A DNA stretch of 64,000 bases from Chionis minor (GCA_013398295.1 VZSF01011357.1:1792-65791); one strand, 5' to 3'; positions 45,301 to 60,300 are shown, numbered from the stretch's first letter. Numbers and translations are program-made. The notes: a model not told the origin generated them from the letters alone.

Positions 45301-48300
45301 ACTAAAAATACAGTACATCTCTCTAGGTCTGAAAGTCATTCATGTTTAGCAGAGCTGTTTGTGAAAATAACTGATATCTAATTACTGGACGTGTGGAGCT
45401 ATTTAGGCTGTGTACAGGCTGCTAACTACCTGATGATGGCTTTCACAGACCATGGAAAACACTCATTAAAAATATTTCATGGATGTTTTTTCCTATTATG
45501 TGTTCATTTTAAGATCTTGGCATTTCTAAAGGTTTTCTAGCTGGCTGAGCTAAGAACTATCTACTTATCTAGGATGGTTTCTGGGAAGTGCTCTGCACGG
45601 AGTCTTAGTCTACTAATGAGTAGTAGACTTGATACAGATATATCACTACTAAAGCACACTATTAACTGTTTATCTGAAGTATTGCAATAGCATCTTCCAA
45701 GAATTTGGTTTTGCTGGATTGAAGGCCTAAAGGGTATTCTAAACCTGCTGCAGTTTGACTGCATCGGGCCACGACCACTCATTTTTCTCAGACTGATTTC
45801 CACAAACGTTGTGTACAGGTGAAGTTCCACCTATGCATTCTCTTCAGATTCTCTCCACTGTTATTTCCAGGATCTCTTTATGTGCATTTGTAAAAGTGAA
45901 ATATCGTTACGTAAATGGAAAGCTGCTTTCGGCTTGGGGGAGAGTTGAGGCAGGGTGCTTATGCTGTTACACAGAACGTTTCATCCCCAGCTTTGCATTG
46001 GTATGTTTCTACAAAAATGGTAGTTCCTGATTTATTTAAGGTCACTTTAGTTGGGTCGTGGCTGCTTTGATTATGTAAAATGAATTGCTGGGTCTCAGTC
46101 AAGAAGTCATGGCCACAAGTACTTTGTGAATAATGTTCAGCGTTATTCTAGATGGCAGGCATAGGAGTAAGGTTCAGGATGGAATTGGTAAAGACTTAGA
46201 TCATTAATTTTATACAGGCAGAATCCCACACCAGAGGTAACGTGTGAAGCTGTAGACGTAATTATAAGTACTTGCTGATCTTTAATTGCAAATATAACAT
46301 GATTAATTTTTATTTTATCACTGCAGGTTCCCAAGGCCTTCGTAAATCTGGTGGATTCCACTGAGCTCACAACTTCCTGTCTTGCATGCCAAGATTACAG
46401 TAATGCCAGGTAATAGAGGTTCCTTTAAATTCTTGACACTGCCTCCTGCTAGTGTTCGGGTATGTATATGTATTCACTTTATAACTGAGGTAGAGCCTTC
46501 TGAACAGTTTTTCTGCCCTTAATACAAAAGTATGTCAAAGATTTTGCATTTCCACTTTGTTTCTGATAAACTCTCTCTGCATATTTTTACCATGAATCAC
46601 AGAGTTACAGAATCACCAGGGTTGTAAGGGGCCTCTGGAGATCATCTAGTCCAATCCGCCCTCCCAGAGGAGGAAGAGTAGGTGATTTTAATCCTGCCAA
46701 CCTGCATAGCACATGTTTAAATATTGACCCCTGTGGTTGTGGTGGATTGACCCTGGCCAGCAGCTACAACTTCTCACTCACTTCCCCCTTTACCACCCCC
46801 CAGCAGAACAGGGGAGAGACTAGGAAAAACAAAAGCAAGAAACCTCATGGGTTGAGATAAAGGCAGTTTAACAGATGAAGGAAGAAGGGGGGAAAATAAG
46901 TTACACAAAGGTAGTCACTCAACACTGCCCATGAGTGAAGTCCAGCCAGTCTCCAAGCAACAGTGAACTTGGAAGCCAAAATGCTTCTCCTCTTCTTCCT
47001 TTACCTCAGTTTTTATTGGTCAGAATGATGTTAGGCCGTATGGAATATCCCCCTGGACAGTTCAGGTCAGCTCTCCCAGCTGTGTCCCCTCACAATCTCT
47101 TGCTCACCCCCAGCCTACTGTCTGGGTGGGTCAGTGGGGAAAAAGAGAAAGCCTCAATGCTGTACAAGCACTGTTCGGTAACAGCCAAAGCATTGGCGTG
47201 TTATCAACAGTTTTAGCCACAAATCCAAAACACAGCACCATATGGGCTGCTATGAAGAAAGTTAACTCCATCGCAGCCGGACCCAGTACTGTGATTATGG
47301 TCACAAGACTGCAGTCTATCTACCCACAGCTCTGTATAGTCAGTGCTACTTCTGCCCTGCAACTCTCGAGTCAAAAACTCTGAAGGCTCTTTATGAGTTT
47401 AATTTTCTATGTATCTGTGTCCATAAAAGGAATAACTGGTCTTAAAGCACATTGTTGGGCTATGTGAAAGCTCCTGCTTGGGCCTAGGGTATGGCAGGAC
47501 GGAGAACACCCAACTTGTCAATTCCTTATGGTAGCTGTGTGCCTAGATGCTTTCATCCATCTCCCTTTCTCAGTACCTTGTAACAACACTGTGAGTAGCT
47601 ATGTCCCAATTTAGTACGGAGTAGGAGTATGCACATGGACAGTTATGATGGAATAGCTTACAGCTGATGAGATTACACTCCATCTTACTCCACAGTAATT
47701 TTTTTTTCCTGTGCCCGTGGCGTAAGACACCATATGTACTAATATAGTCATCCTGAAGTCTTTCACAAGCTTTGCCTGTATACAACCAGGGAGACATTCC
47801 ATCAATCAAGGAAAAGGTCTGGCTGCTGCATAACCACATGCTTAACAGCAAGTATAAGCAGAGGAGTTTTCCTTGTCAAAAGCAATTGTGTGGAGCATTC
47901 TAGTTTATTTCTGCTGCACAGGCAGTGAGGGGAAAAATCTGAGACAGGTAGATGACAGGTGGAAAAGATGGCTTTAGGAACACGGGCTTTGCCGTATATT
48001 GAAGGCCTTAAAAAACCAAAATGAGATAGATCTCTTTTTTTTTTCCCCCTCCGAGGAATTTTTCTATTTCCTTTTCAACTTAAGGCAATTTGCTTTCTTG
48101 TTGTCACCATGTTCTTGTGTAGCTGTGTTTATCTGGTTGAACTGTTCTACCAGTTTGCAAGCCTTGTACTTCAATGTTTGGTAAACTGGGGTCACCTCAG
48201 CCTCAGGCCCAGATGGTCTCCCAGATAAAGACCTTAGCATTTGACTATCAAGTCCTTATTTTGAACTGTGCTTTGAGAGAAAAACATAAACCTATACCAA

Positions 48301-51300
48301 AAGATGAAATTTCAAGTGTCTAAGAGGAGAATAATGGCTGACATTCCCAGTCCCATGCCAGTACCTAACTTTAGACATTGAAGGGATTGAAGTCACAATA
48401 GGGATTTAAAGCTCTGTTCTTTATTAGTTTCTTACTAACTAGAAGTGTTGTCTGAACTAAAAGTAGCGTGTGAACCACTTTTATAGGCATATAACTCTCT
48501 TCATGTATTGTATGAGGTTCTTCTGTTAGGCTTGGGTAAGATTCTGGTCCTGAGTTCATATTTCTATCACTTACCAGCAGTGATAAAAGCACTTTAACAG
48601 AAAACTCCCATTTTATAGGTTTAGTTTGAGTTCTGTGAAAAGTCTGATCCTGACAGGTACTTACTGCTTGTATCTCCAAACCCACAAAGAAGTTCCTCAG
48701 ATTCCAGTCCATCCAGGTGTTGTCAACTGAGTATACTTTGCTGGAACCATACTAATCTTAAATGTATCTTATATTGTTCCTGTCTACAGCCTTGGGAGAA
48801 GGTCAGATTTCTCCAGCCAGCTGCAGAAACATGCTGTACGCGTAGGCTGAGATTAGTTAGCCATTTGGCAGCGCCTGGCCATTCTTTAGCATATATAAGC
48901 TTTTGCAGCATTGAGTTTCCATCCACACTTCTAGATAGAGGTCTTGTTGCCAAATGCTAAGGCAGAAGTTCCTGTGGAAGTATTCTGAGTGTGTTCAATT
49001 TTCCTCTTTGACTATAAAGAGGGAAATGTTTGAAAACTAGTGCAGCTGCTATTTTAAGCCTGAGCATGCTGCTGGCTTGTGAGATTCTGTGCTAATCAAA
49101 GTCTGGCATATCTGTCATCTGAATAGGCTTTGAAATCAAGAAGCAATCCAAAGCTCTGGACATGGAATTAATTCTATGTTTATATAAAAACTTAGGTTGT
49201 TCCATGTAGCTTTCTCAATACATGCAAAATTTAGTCTTCAATATATGCTTGTTAGTGGTTTAAAAGAGTTCACGCTACCTGTCTTGTTTATCAAAGGTTC
49301 ATAATGTTTTCCATGTTTTTCATTCTTTTCTGCAGCAATCCAGGCAGGAATAAGTGCAATTGTGTTGGTGAATGCTTCACATTAGATGATAGCATATTGA
49401 GGTGGTCCTTACAGGTATGGCATCTTCTGTGTTGCTTGGCTCTCATTGTTAGACATACCTATTAATTTTCTGCATTGGACTGAAGTGAGGAGTTAAGGGA
49501 GGAATAACACTGAGAAAGTTGAGTAACAGCCTTTTTTACCACATGTTCAGCGCAATCCTGACACCATTTCCTACATCAGGAACACTGGAAATATGTTCTG
49601 TCTATACCTGAGTGATCTTTGTATCTCTTAAAGTTTCTAATGACTATATAGCTTTTGGCAACCTAGGGTTTGTCATGTCCCATCAGAGAAATGATCCATC
49701 TTGTCCAGTAACCTGAAAAATAATTTAAAAGACGGAAACTTTCTGTTAAGACAAAGATAGTTGTGCTGGAATTCCTTTTAAAAATTATAGGGAGGAAATA
49801 AGCATGATATTTCATTACCTTGCTAAGCTTGCTGGTCTTTCAAAGAAAAACATGGTAAATCAGTGTAGCTTTCTTATAGCTACAAGGAGTTTCCAATTAT
49901 TGCAATTGTAAGAAGATTTAATTCAATTACTGTCTTTGTTCTGGATTATAGAATTTGATTATTGTGGTTTTATTAGGGATGAGGATAATCTTAGTCCACT
50001 CTAAACCCTGACAAATTGTACATATATTACACCCTCCACCTGCTAATACTCATCTGATTATATGGTTGTCTATTTAGGAAGCTTGGAAAAAACTGCTGGA
50101 GTCTGAGAGGTATGATCAAAAGGATGACTTCACAGTCGTTCTTCAGCCTTCTCTTCAAGAAAGAAATCTGCTGGTCAGACCAGTGAGTAAAACTGAGTTA
50201 CTCCATTCTCTGTGGACTGTATCTGCTGAGATGGCGTGCAATATTCATCTGGCTTTTTCCTGTCTAGGCTGTGCGTAATGCCCGGAGACGAGGGCAGTCA
50301 GGCACGTGCAGAACACACCTCGGGATTGGACACAGAGGTCCTGAGAGTGGAGCTTAGTTCAGACAGTGTCAGTCAGAGATCCCCTGTTTTTTGAATGCTA
50401 TGTTCCTTGGAGAAATCAAGTCACGGCACCTCTGTAGATTAGGTTGTGAGTGTCGGGAAACTTTCAGTGCTGCTAATTTTCCCATATATTTGCAGTCATC
50501 AGCTCATTCTTTCCTGATTATGCTCATGCCTGGTTTGGAAACAAAGGCAAAAAGTGGGTAACAAGAAGTATTTAAAAATGGGTAGGGGGGGGAAAGACAA
50601 AGATTTTGTAAACTCTGTTGGAAAGTACAGTTACATCCCTGCAATGAGGTTAATACAGTCTGGAACCTGGGAATGAATTTTGTTCAGATTTTGTATTTGG
50701 TATAGCCAGTGGGGAATGAATACAGATAGGGTTGCCTGGGATGTCAGCCATGATTTTGCCACGGGTCATCTTTAAAGGGAAGCTCAAAGGTCAAGGTTAT
50801 CTAAGACCTGGCAATGAAGAGGGAAAGTATTACTTAGTAGATAATGGTTCACTCAGAGGAAGGTATCAAAATACAACACATAACATTAGGTAGTTATTTG
50901 TAAAATAGGTTGGTGGTAAGTCATGGTCTAGTTCTTGGGCGTTATAACAGCTCCTCGAATTTGTGCTAATTCCATTGCCCTCCTCAGCTCAGTATCAGAA
51001 TAAAATGGACTGTGAGAAGAAATTTTTCTCCCAGGAAGGTTGGGGTCTGTTGTGTTGCAAAATCCTTCTTTGCTGCGTTGTCTTCTTATGCCAGACTTGC
51101 TTTATCAATGGTTGGCCCATATGCAAATGGCAGACTTTTAACTTTCATGGCATTACTTTGTCTCTTGGTAAATTGCTCTGTTACTGCCCTAAATGCCATC
51201 TTATGTCATATGTCTTTATTTCTTCTGATTTATGGTACACCTGCAGGCCACCATGTGCAATCTTCCAAGCTCTCCCAACACTCACTTTCTTTTAAAAATA

Positions 51301-54300
51301 AACATGATCTCTTCTGCATGCTCTCACTTTTTAAACACGAGGAAGTGTTGTAGAAGAAGTGTTGTTTATTCCAAATCATTCATATGATCACATTTGCATG
51401 TTTCCCTGATCTCCTATATGTCACTATTGTGATTTTGCTTTGCTGTTGCTCTGGTCTTGTCCTGTTGATGTGCAGTCCCTTCACTGCTACCTTACAGCAG
51501 TAGGTACAGCAATCACTTAGAGGGACAGCATCCGTTCTGTTTTGATGCACCAGCAGTTACTCAGATCAGTAACAAGTGGCTTAATGAGAGTACCAGAGAC
51601 TGATACTCTTGTGAATATGAATATTATTTTATAGAATGAGATGTTTTGGGGCTGAATGTCTCATCTTTTCATATTCTTAGGTGTTTTCTCATGCTTGAAA
51701 TGCTTCTCTTTCAGGACAGGGATGGTTTCATTACCACATCAAAGACAGAAGTGGAAACTCTGGAAGATTATATTTTCATGGCTGTGGGTCTCTGGAACAA
51801 CATGGTGAGCAGTACCACAAATACTGTTGCTTACTGGACTTAGTACAGATGCTTGGTAGCAACTCCATACTAGCCAGACTTTGAGTAGCAAGGAGGGAGG
51901 GGAAGGAAGAATATAGGAAAGAAACATCTCGTGACTGCTGTCATCAGCTGTGCAGAGAGACTGCTCTCGAATAATGCTAAATGTTCTACGCTCCCAAGAC
52001 AAGTCTCTTGGTGTTTGGTGGCTGCTACTTAATATCAAGAGGCTTTTAGAAAGGTTTCCAAAGTAGCCCTTTGGGAAGTCTCAGGGAGTAAATGGGCTGT
52101 GACAGACCCTCTGTGACACAGCAGCACAGTGACAACTGAGGATTGTCCTAGCCTGAGATTGTAGCAATTACACTCTTCTGTCTCCTCTGTTCTGTATCCA
52201 TCCCCATCTTTACTGAGGAGTCTCATATGGTTGTGTCCTCCTTAACCATCATTCTTTTGCTACTGTTGCTCATAGATAGCCTTGAAGAGATCCTATTACT
52301 TCCTCAGAGCTGGCTGTCCTACCCAGCTGAGGAAAGCCAACAAATCATGCCATCTAATGTGAGGGAGAGGGTATCAGAGAGAAATCTAGACTGTCTAACC
52401 CACTCAAGCTTGAACACGCTGACTTGTTCTGTAGGAGGTTGTTTCTTTCTGCAGACTTGAGCTGCTGACGCAGAGCATTTTTGTGTGTGGCTGAGTGCAT
52501 GTACAGCTGGAAGGGTATACATTTTAAAACTGTTGATGGGGGCAAGTGAAGAAATGGGAGTTGCTTTTCCATATGCATGAGACATAAAAGCAGGCACATG
52601 GTTTTGGACTCACCAGAGCAAAGTAGGATGTTTCTGCTTAGTCCATCTTATGTTTGGATATGCCCTGGTATCAGTGGTTTTGGATAAGGTGTGGATTTTA
52701 CTGTGCCTTCTGACTTTAAAACTTCCAAATTTTTCTGGTTTTTTTTCTAATAACCTTCTTATAACACTTATAATCTTTTTTTGGTTAAAAAGAATCTGCA
52801 ATGGTTAATTAAGTTAAAGACAGAAGACTTACTTTTTTTGCTTGTTATGCAGTCCACACGTTAATAAGATTTTAATTTGAGAGGACCTACTATTCCTATG
52901 TCTGTCCAAATTATTCTAAGCATGAAGGAAAAAGTCTATACTGCAACCACACTTTAATAAGCCACATTTAAAATAATCCGTGCAGATTGACACATTCTTC
53001 TTTCCTTCTATGCAAATTCCGGTGGTAGTAATGCTATTGTAGCCCTAATCATTTAAAGAGGCAGGATTTGGAGGAAGAGGCTTTTATTCAACCAGATGAT
53101 ATAACTAGAAAAATTCTACAGTCACTCTAATGAAAGATGTTATCTTTTAGTAAAAGTTAGTAGAGCTTTAGTTAGTTAGTAAGAGACAAAGAGTTAAAAA
53201 TTGATCAGCTGTTGAAGCTCTAACCTTGGAACCAATGTGCTGCATCCAGTTATCTCCTTTGTTGTTATCTGTGACATTCCTCATGATGATGTCAAAGTTC
53301 CTATCTCGATTCCTCTATCGTAAAATGGATGCCATGATAAGATGCACGTTGGCTTCTTTATTGTTCTTTTGCCTTGGCCTTACTAGGCAATTAGTTTCAC
53401 TAGTCAAATGAGCAAAGTAAACACTGAAAGTCAGGTTCCTGAAGTGGGAATTAAACATTCTCTCTGTTTCTGGCAGTCCTCTGTTAAGAAACTGAGTGAA
53501 TTACTTTAAATTCCCATGCCTCAGTTCCCCATCAGTATTGGAGATATTTACCTAGATCACACAATTCCTATCACTTAAACATCACCTATAAGACACTGGA
53601 AAGCAGTGGCATATACTCTTCAGATACTAGCCATTATAAATATTGAAGCTAGTCGGGAGTGAGCCACACAAAGTATGAACATCTGATTTGCTGTGAAAAG
53701 TGGCCCTTTACATCTGCTCAGGACATTTTTTCAATCAGCAAATTTTTAAAATGGATTGCTGAATGTTCTTTCAGCTAGTGCAGAAAATGAATGCTTCGGA
53801 CTGGAGAGGGACCACAGTGCCACCAGTTTGCCAACCCATTTTGTGCCTCTCTAACAGGAATACTTTGGATCCAGCTGAATCAAACTTGTCAGAATCTGAA
53901 AGCCATCTAGCTGTGGCAATAGATCAGACTGAACTAGTATGTTTTCTAGGGCTTATCAGTTGGAAACTGACCTCCAGCTTTGAGTAATTTCCTTCTTTTT
54001 TTATCAGATTCTGCAACTGGCCACATTCCTGTGTTTCTAATGGGTTTCAATTTCATTTTTCCCTAAGTCTAGATTATAGTTCTTTTTTTTTTTTTTCTAT
54101 GGCTTCTTACTGTCCAGTATTTTAGATTTCAATTTATGTAGAATGCCAATACTAGGCATCTTGAATATTTTTTACAAGCATTTGTGATAGTATCCCCATT
54201 CTGAAACAGCAACATTGCCTCCTTCAAATCCAGGGTCTGTAGAAGGGGATTTCTCTTCTGAAGTTAAATAACTCATGCAAACATACTCAGTTAACCCAGC

Positions 54301-57300
54301 ACTGATTTCTCTTTCCTGTCCTCTCAAATTCTTAAATTTGGCTTGCAACAAATTCTTACTGTCCCTTCTGATGATTTTTTTTTTCTTTGTAGCTTCTGCC
54401 AGCAGAAGAGCCTTCCTCTTTCCCTCTGCTTCATTTTTCTGTCTGTGCTTCCCTCTTGTCTGCAGAGACTTTATCTTGCCTCCTGGTCTCTGTCCTTGAG
54501 CCTTCCATTCTTTGATGTGTTACCCCATTCTTGTCACTTTAACTGCTAGGAGCGTTTTGTGGAAACAGCAGATGTGAAAAACTGTGTAACTGTGTTAGGG
54601 CCAGTTATCCAGTCTCAGGCAGTGAGCAAGCTGGGGAGCCACTGGAACCAGAAAATTGTCATAAAGACGACAAATACCAACAATGTTTGTCCTCAGTGCG
54701 AGGTGGTTCCTCTAGTGAGGGTGATCTGGTGGAAGAGCAAAATGTGGCAAAACCACATCTTGCTCCTGGTTTGAAGGGAAACTACAGGAATGGTACTTTT
54801 CCCTTCACAACTCCTTTTCCCCTGTGTTTTCCTGCCTCTTCTTTGTTTTAGTGGAATTTTCTTAGTACAGCTGGCGATCGTCAGAAAGGCACCTCTCTGG
54901 GTAGGTTCCTTGTCTGCCTGTGATGGTATTCTGGCATGACATAAAAGCAAATGATATGAAAGATGCTTTCAGCACAAAACGCACTGGCAGGTGTCCTCAC
55001 CTACTAAAGGTCGCTCTAATTCTACTGGGAAGTCCAGCTAATGGTTTATGCTGACTGCTTTAAAAACAAAACAAACCAATCCACAGTGCAGTATTGGGAA
55101 CTGACAGGAAATCAAGATCGTGACTTGTGAAGCAGCAAATGCAGCAGAATAAGGAGGTGTCAGAGAACTGCACTTGGAGAGTTTCCTTCCTCCAGCTGTC
55201 TGCCAGGCTGCCCTTACCTTGTTTGGAGGCTTGGTACCAGCCTTGGAACGATTACCTGCTTATTGGCCAAAGGGCAAAACCTTGAAAATCTAGTGGCAAT
55301 TGGCAGTTGGACTGCACTTCAGTCCGGCTGAAAAGAAGCTGAGCTAGCAGGTGCTAAGGACTTGTCCTAGGCATGGCTAGATATTTTACCAAAGCATTTC
55401 TAGCTCTCTTGGAGCTATGCGATTCGTATACTAAGCACATCGGAGAACAGTCAGCAAAATGACATTGGGTAGCTAGGAAAAGCTGAAAGAGGTTGCTTGT
55501 TTACTTGGACAGCTTTGATGTTTACCACAGAGAGCCTAATTGATTAATTTTGACAAATGCCTACAATTTTGCCTCTGGAAATACATCCAGGGGCAAAGCT
55601 TCTTTCGTGTGTGCAAAGAACTTAGACAAGAAGCCCTTGTTCTTGTGTCTGGCATTCTTCCATTGAACAGAAGAGACCACAAAACCCCCCTATCCTCCAA
55701 GCAAGAGAGAAACTGAAACCACGCAAGAACTTGAATGGGAACAGCATCTCTTCTGCGTTCAGGGGTTTACACCAACTTAGAAACTGCTGCAGTACCAGAG
55801 CAGACCCGCGTGCTAACCAGCCTGCGTGACAGATGTGCTAGAATTCAGGGGAGGTTTTGGCTGACCACAATGCAAACTTGGCGCCCGATTTCCTGACCCA
55901 GACCTTGCAGCTCTGCTGCGTGGGAGCTGTTGGTCTCTGCTGGGAGAACAGTGTCTCTGAGCCATCTGGAACAAATTGCCTCCTGGAGGAATTTGTTCTC
56001 ATCACCCAACTCCCAGCAACATACAGGTGTCTAATACTTGTTTGAAATTCATTCCTACCCAAGAAATACCACCATTGCCCAGTGTTCTGTGGGACCATTC
56101 TGTGCTGGAAGATGAATCTTTTCTTTTAAGAATGTCATTAAATTGCTACTTTGTTTTGTCCTAGGAGGAGAAAGTACCAGCTCCCAATGTATCTTTTCTC
56201 TGAGCTTCATTACTTTGCGTTTTTTGGGGATGTTGCTTTTATTCCTATCTCTCTCAAAAATGCACTGGCTCTGGTTCTTCAAATGCTTCTTTCAAAGGAT
56301 ATCTAGCTCTGTAAACTTCTTCTCTACATCTCTGAATTTTCCCAGTATTTTCATTGATGGAACAACCGAAACAGAATATAATGTTCTTGCCCAGAATGTA
56401 TCAGTGACGTCAAGCCTATTATTGCTGTATTTTTCAGTGTCTTCAATCCTCTTTATTCCGTAGTCTGCTGCTTCTGCCAGACACTGCTGCTGGTGCAAAC
56501 TGAGCAGACATTCACCGAGGAATCTAAAACAGTGGCCAACTCCTTTGGGTGTGATTGCAATTTAATTAGCACCCAGCAAGGTGCCTGAACAGGTGGAGGG
56601 ATTCTTTGTGGCATTTACCATTTTGTGCTGTCAGTATTGAGTTTTGAATCGTTCCATAATTTTTCATTAACGACAATCCATTCTCCGTCTTGTTAGAAGG
56701 TGGCCAACAAATATAAATATTATCGAGCCTCTGTGCAGAGCTGGAGTGCACCTTTTCATGTTGTCTAATGTGTGAAAATGTACATAAGGAAATAGTTCTG
56801 GAAATTACCAAGCTTTTAGTGGCATGGTCTACAGCCACCAGAGGATTGGTATGTGATCTTAATGTGTTACATTCCATGTTTCTGACTTTGCTGCTGAATG
56901 AATTGCAGCAGAGGGATTACATAAAGATAGTGCTCGTAAGACAGAAAGAAAAAAGATAATGCAACATGAACGTATCACCAAATGGAGGATTTTTAGTTTT
57001 CCACTTATATTAGGGATTTTGTACTTTCTGCTTCTGCGGTAAAGTGACGTGGACTTACTCATGCCTTCAGTGTATAATCTGAATCAAAGCTGTATTTTCC
57101 AAGCAGTTTCAGTAATACCATTTTGACTTCAAAGTTTCATTTTACTCAGAGTTGCTTTTCCTCCCACACAAATGTCTTTATTTCCGTATACTTTTCTATG
57201 AAAACTATAAACTCCAGAAAGCTGATGAAAGATCTCCCCATGGTGCCTTTTTCAAATGTTCGTGAGCATAGTTTCGCAGTCCGGGAGAAGACAAAAAACA

Positions 57301-60300
57301 TGTGATGGATGAGGCCTGGGAGAAGAGACAGACTGCTGCAAAGAGTTGTTACCTGACAGTGGAGCTGTGGCAACCCACCTTCTGTTTTCTCATACTCAGC
57401 CCAGCTGGGAAGTAAAATTGGCCTGCAAATCTTGGCAAAGTTTAAACTGTGTACCATAAGGGGGAAAACTAATCATGAGGGTGGTTTAAGCTATGCTTTT
57501 CTAGAGCATCTCTCCAGTTACTGCAGTTGAGCTGATAAATTGTTACTTGATTTACCACAGTATTCAACTGCTTACAGAGATTGGTGCCTTGTGGGGAAAA
57601 CCACTTAAAGGTTCAGCATTTCCAACAACAGCGTTAATGTGTGGATGCTTGTTTAAACGATGATGGGATGACAGTCTGATCATGTGAGAGGACTTGTTTT
57701 CAGTTCATTGCTTTTGTAGGTATACATGTGGTATGTTATATGTACATAAATATTTATCATAAGCAAAACAAGTTTTTAAATATATATTTGGACCTGATGG
57801 AAAACTCCAGGCACTAGAGCCTTTGCGTCGCTGCTCTTCTCCCTTCCCTCTCCCACACAGCATGTGTGCAATTCCTCTGGTCTCTTCCTTTCCAGATGGA
57901 GGCAGTTGGACAGAAGCAGCCTTACGATTTTACAAAACCCCTTCAGGTCCAGTGTCCATCTCAGGTAAAAGGCTTTCCTTATTATTGCGAGATTTTTGTT
58001 TACTCTCTGCAGAATTTCCAAGTCTTCAAATACTGTTGTTGTTATCTTCTGAAGTTCTTGCAAATGTGCACTTACCCAAGATATTGCATTGTTAAAAATG
58101 CAGTGTTTTTTAAGTTCATTGATACAGATTGTTTTCTGGAGGTGAAACTCTGAAAACAAGAACTTTTGACAAAATTTAGTTGAATTGTATTTTATTAATT
58201 GCAGATATCAAGAGTCTATTATCAGTATTAAAATCTGTGTCAACAATACGATTCAAACCATGTATTTTATATAATTTAGCTTTTCTGTGGTTTGATGCTA
58301 TCTGCTGCCAGGTTTAATTATGTTAGTCCTGGAACTGTCAATAGCCCTGTAATATCTTCAGGGTCTGAGCACCTCTGGTTCAAAGAACAGGTTCTTGAAT
58401 GTTTTTGCATTTCAGCTCTAACTTGAATAATTTGGTAGTGATAAAATATTACTGGCATCCAAAATCTTCACCGAACAGCAATTAAAGGATCAAAGAAATT
58501 GAATTATGTGTGTTGTTTGATGTCAGGTTTAAGGCAAGGTGGTGCTCTGCCTAGAGCTTAATTTTCCTGTCTAACCTGGTTTACTTCACTAGTGCAATGT
58601 TCATTCAAAAATATAATTTTATAAAGATTTTCTTCTCTTGGAAAATCTAGCCAGAAGACTTTAACATCAGCTGACTCTGTTTCCACTTGTGCTGGTAAAC
58701 ATACTCTCTTCACTCTGCAGGAAAATCCATATTTGTTCACATATAGAAATAGTAACTACTCATCTTCCCCGGAGACATCAAACACCAAAGAGGTATCTCA
58801 GGTATAGTAGCGCTGTTTGCATCATATGAACTGAATGTATTCCAGGAAGTGGGGCAGGTGGATGAGAGTGTGTTGTAGCATAGTTAAGCAATGCTACCTG
58901 GGAAAACAGAATACAAAGCTCCAGTTCTTTATTTCCATGCTTGACTAAATAGTCAGATGCTTAATAGCACATTTTCTCCTTGGTGGATTTTGTAGAGTGT
59001 GATTTAAGGTAGAAGTGTTCAGCCAGCCTAGAACTAAGCCTTGCCTTCTCTGTGAAAAACTTTTTTTTAAACATCTGGGTAACAGTGTTAATTTCCCTGA
59101 GAGAAGATGATAGTGGGAAAAGGGGCTATTTAGTCCTAGAGGAAACTAGATCAGATCAGCATGTCACCACTGTGTGGGTCTAATTTCATCTTATTTATGC
59201 CATAATAAAACTGAAGAACAATGCATTTTTTGTTTTTCTTTTCTGTGAGGTAATTGCAGATTAGATGTGCAGAGATGAACAGCCGTGCTTTTTTTAGTCG
59301 TGGTACTCTGGTCCTGAGCAGAACTTGGTGCTCCCAAGCAGCTCCAGAGGGAGGTGATAATGCTCATTTTCATGCCCCAGAACACAGTGTCTAGACCACA
59401 TCTGCACTTGAAATGGCCTATACATCACTGGAATACACGTTTCTCCTCTCATTTTAATATAATGCCAACTGTTTTGTTAGTTACTTAGGGTGTATAGACC
59501 TCTGCCTGGAGCAATGGTACCTCTGCCTGGTACCTACCACTCTGATTTTGGTAGTAGTTAAGGTGTTGGAGACAAGAAGAAACACTGTATTATGTTTGTG
59601 GGTTGGTTGGTGGTTTTTACATAAAAAACCAAAAATGGAGCAATGGAACAAGACACACAAGTTTCTTTTCCTTAGGCAAGTTAGCCTACTTAAGGAGTTC
59701 TGTAGAGAAATTTGCAGCAAACACATGTCCTTGGGTCTTGTGCAATGGTCTGCTCTGGTGTGGTGACAGTCAGCCTTCACCAACAGTAGACCTCGGGGGT
59801 GCTTCCATCAGTAGGCTGCAAGCCAGAAGAACCAGGAGGGCAAATCTCTGGCTGCACATAGAGCGCTGCACGCAGTAGAAGGCAGGCTCGTGTCCTGCTG
59901 ACAAACTGTCCTGCTGGGACGTTCCAGGGATGTTCAAACAGTTTCTCACAAAAAGCTGCGAGCTCACCTAGCTCAGAGTATGGCCACACAAAATGCTGCA
60001 TAGCAGAACACGGTGTGGCACAAGAGTCTGGAATAACTGGCCCCACTGGTAGGCAAGAGCCATGCTGCAGTAATACGGCCGCACGGCTTCTGAGCAGATG
60101 GAGCTTTTGTCTGCCTTCAAAGGGCAATTGTAGGCACAGGCTGAGGACAGGCTGAGCTGGGTAGATGTTTACAAATTATGTGAGAAATTCGTTGATCTAA
60201 TGCTCTGAAACATAAATGGTTTTATCGTGACCAGAGTATAGTGAGTCTGATGTGAAGTCTTGCCCTGCCTGTCTTTGCAGGAGAGGATTTACGGAACAAA

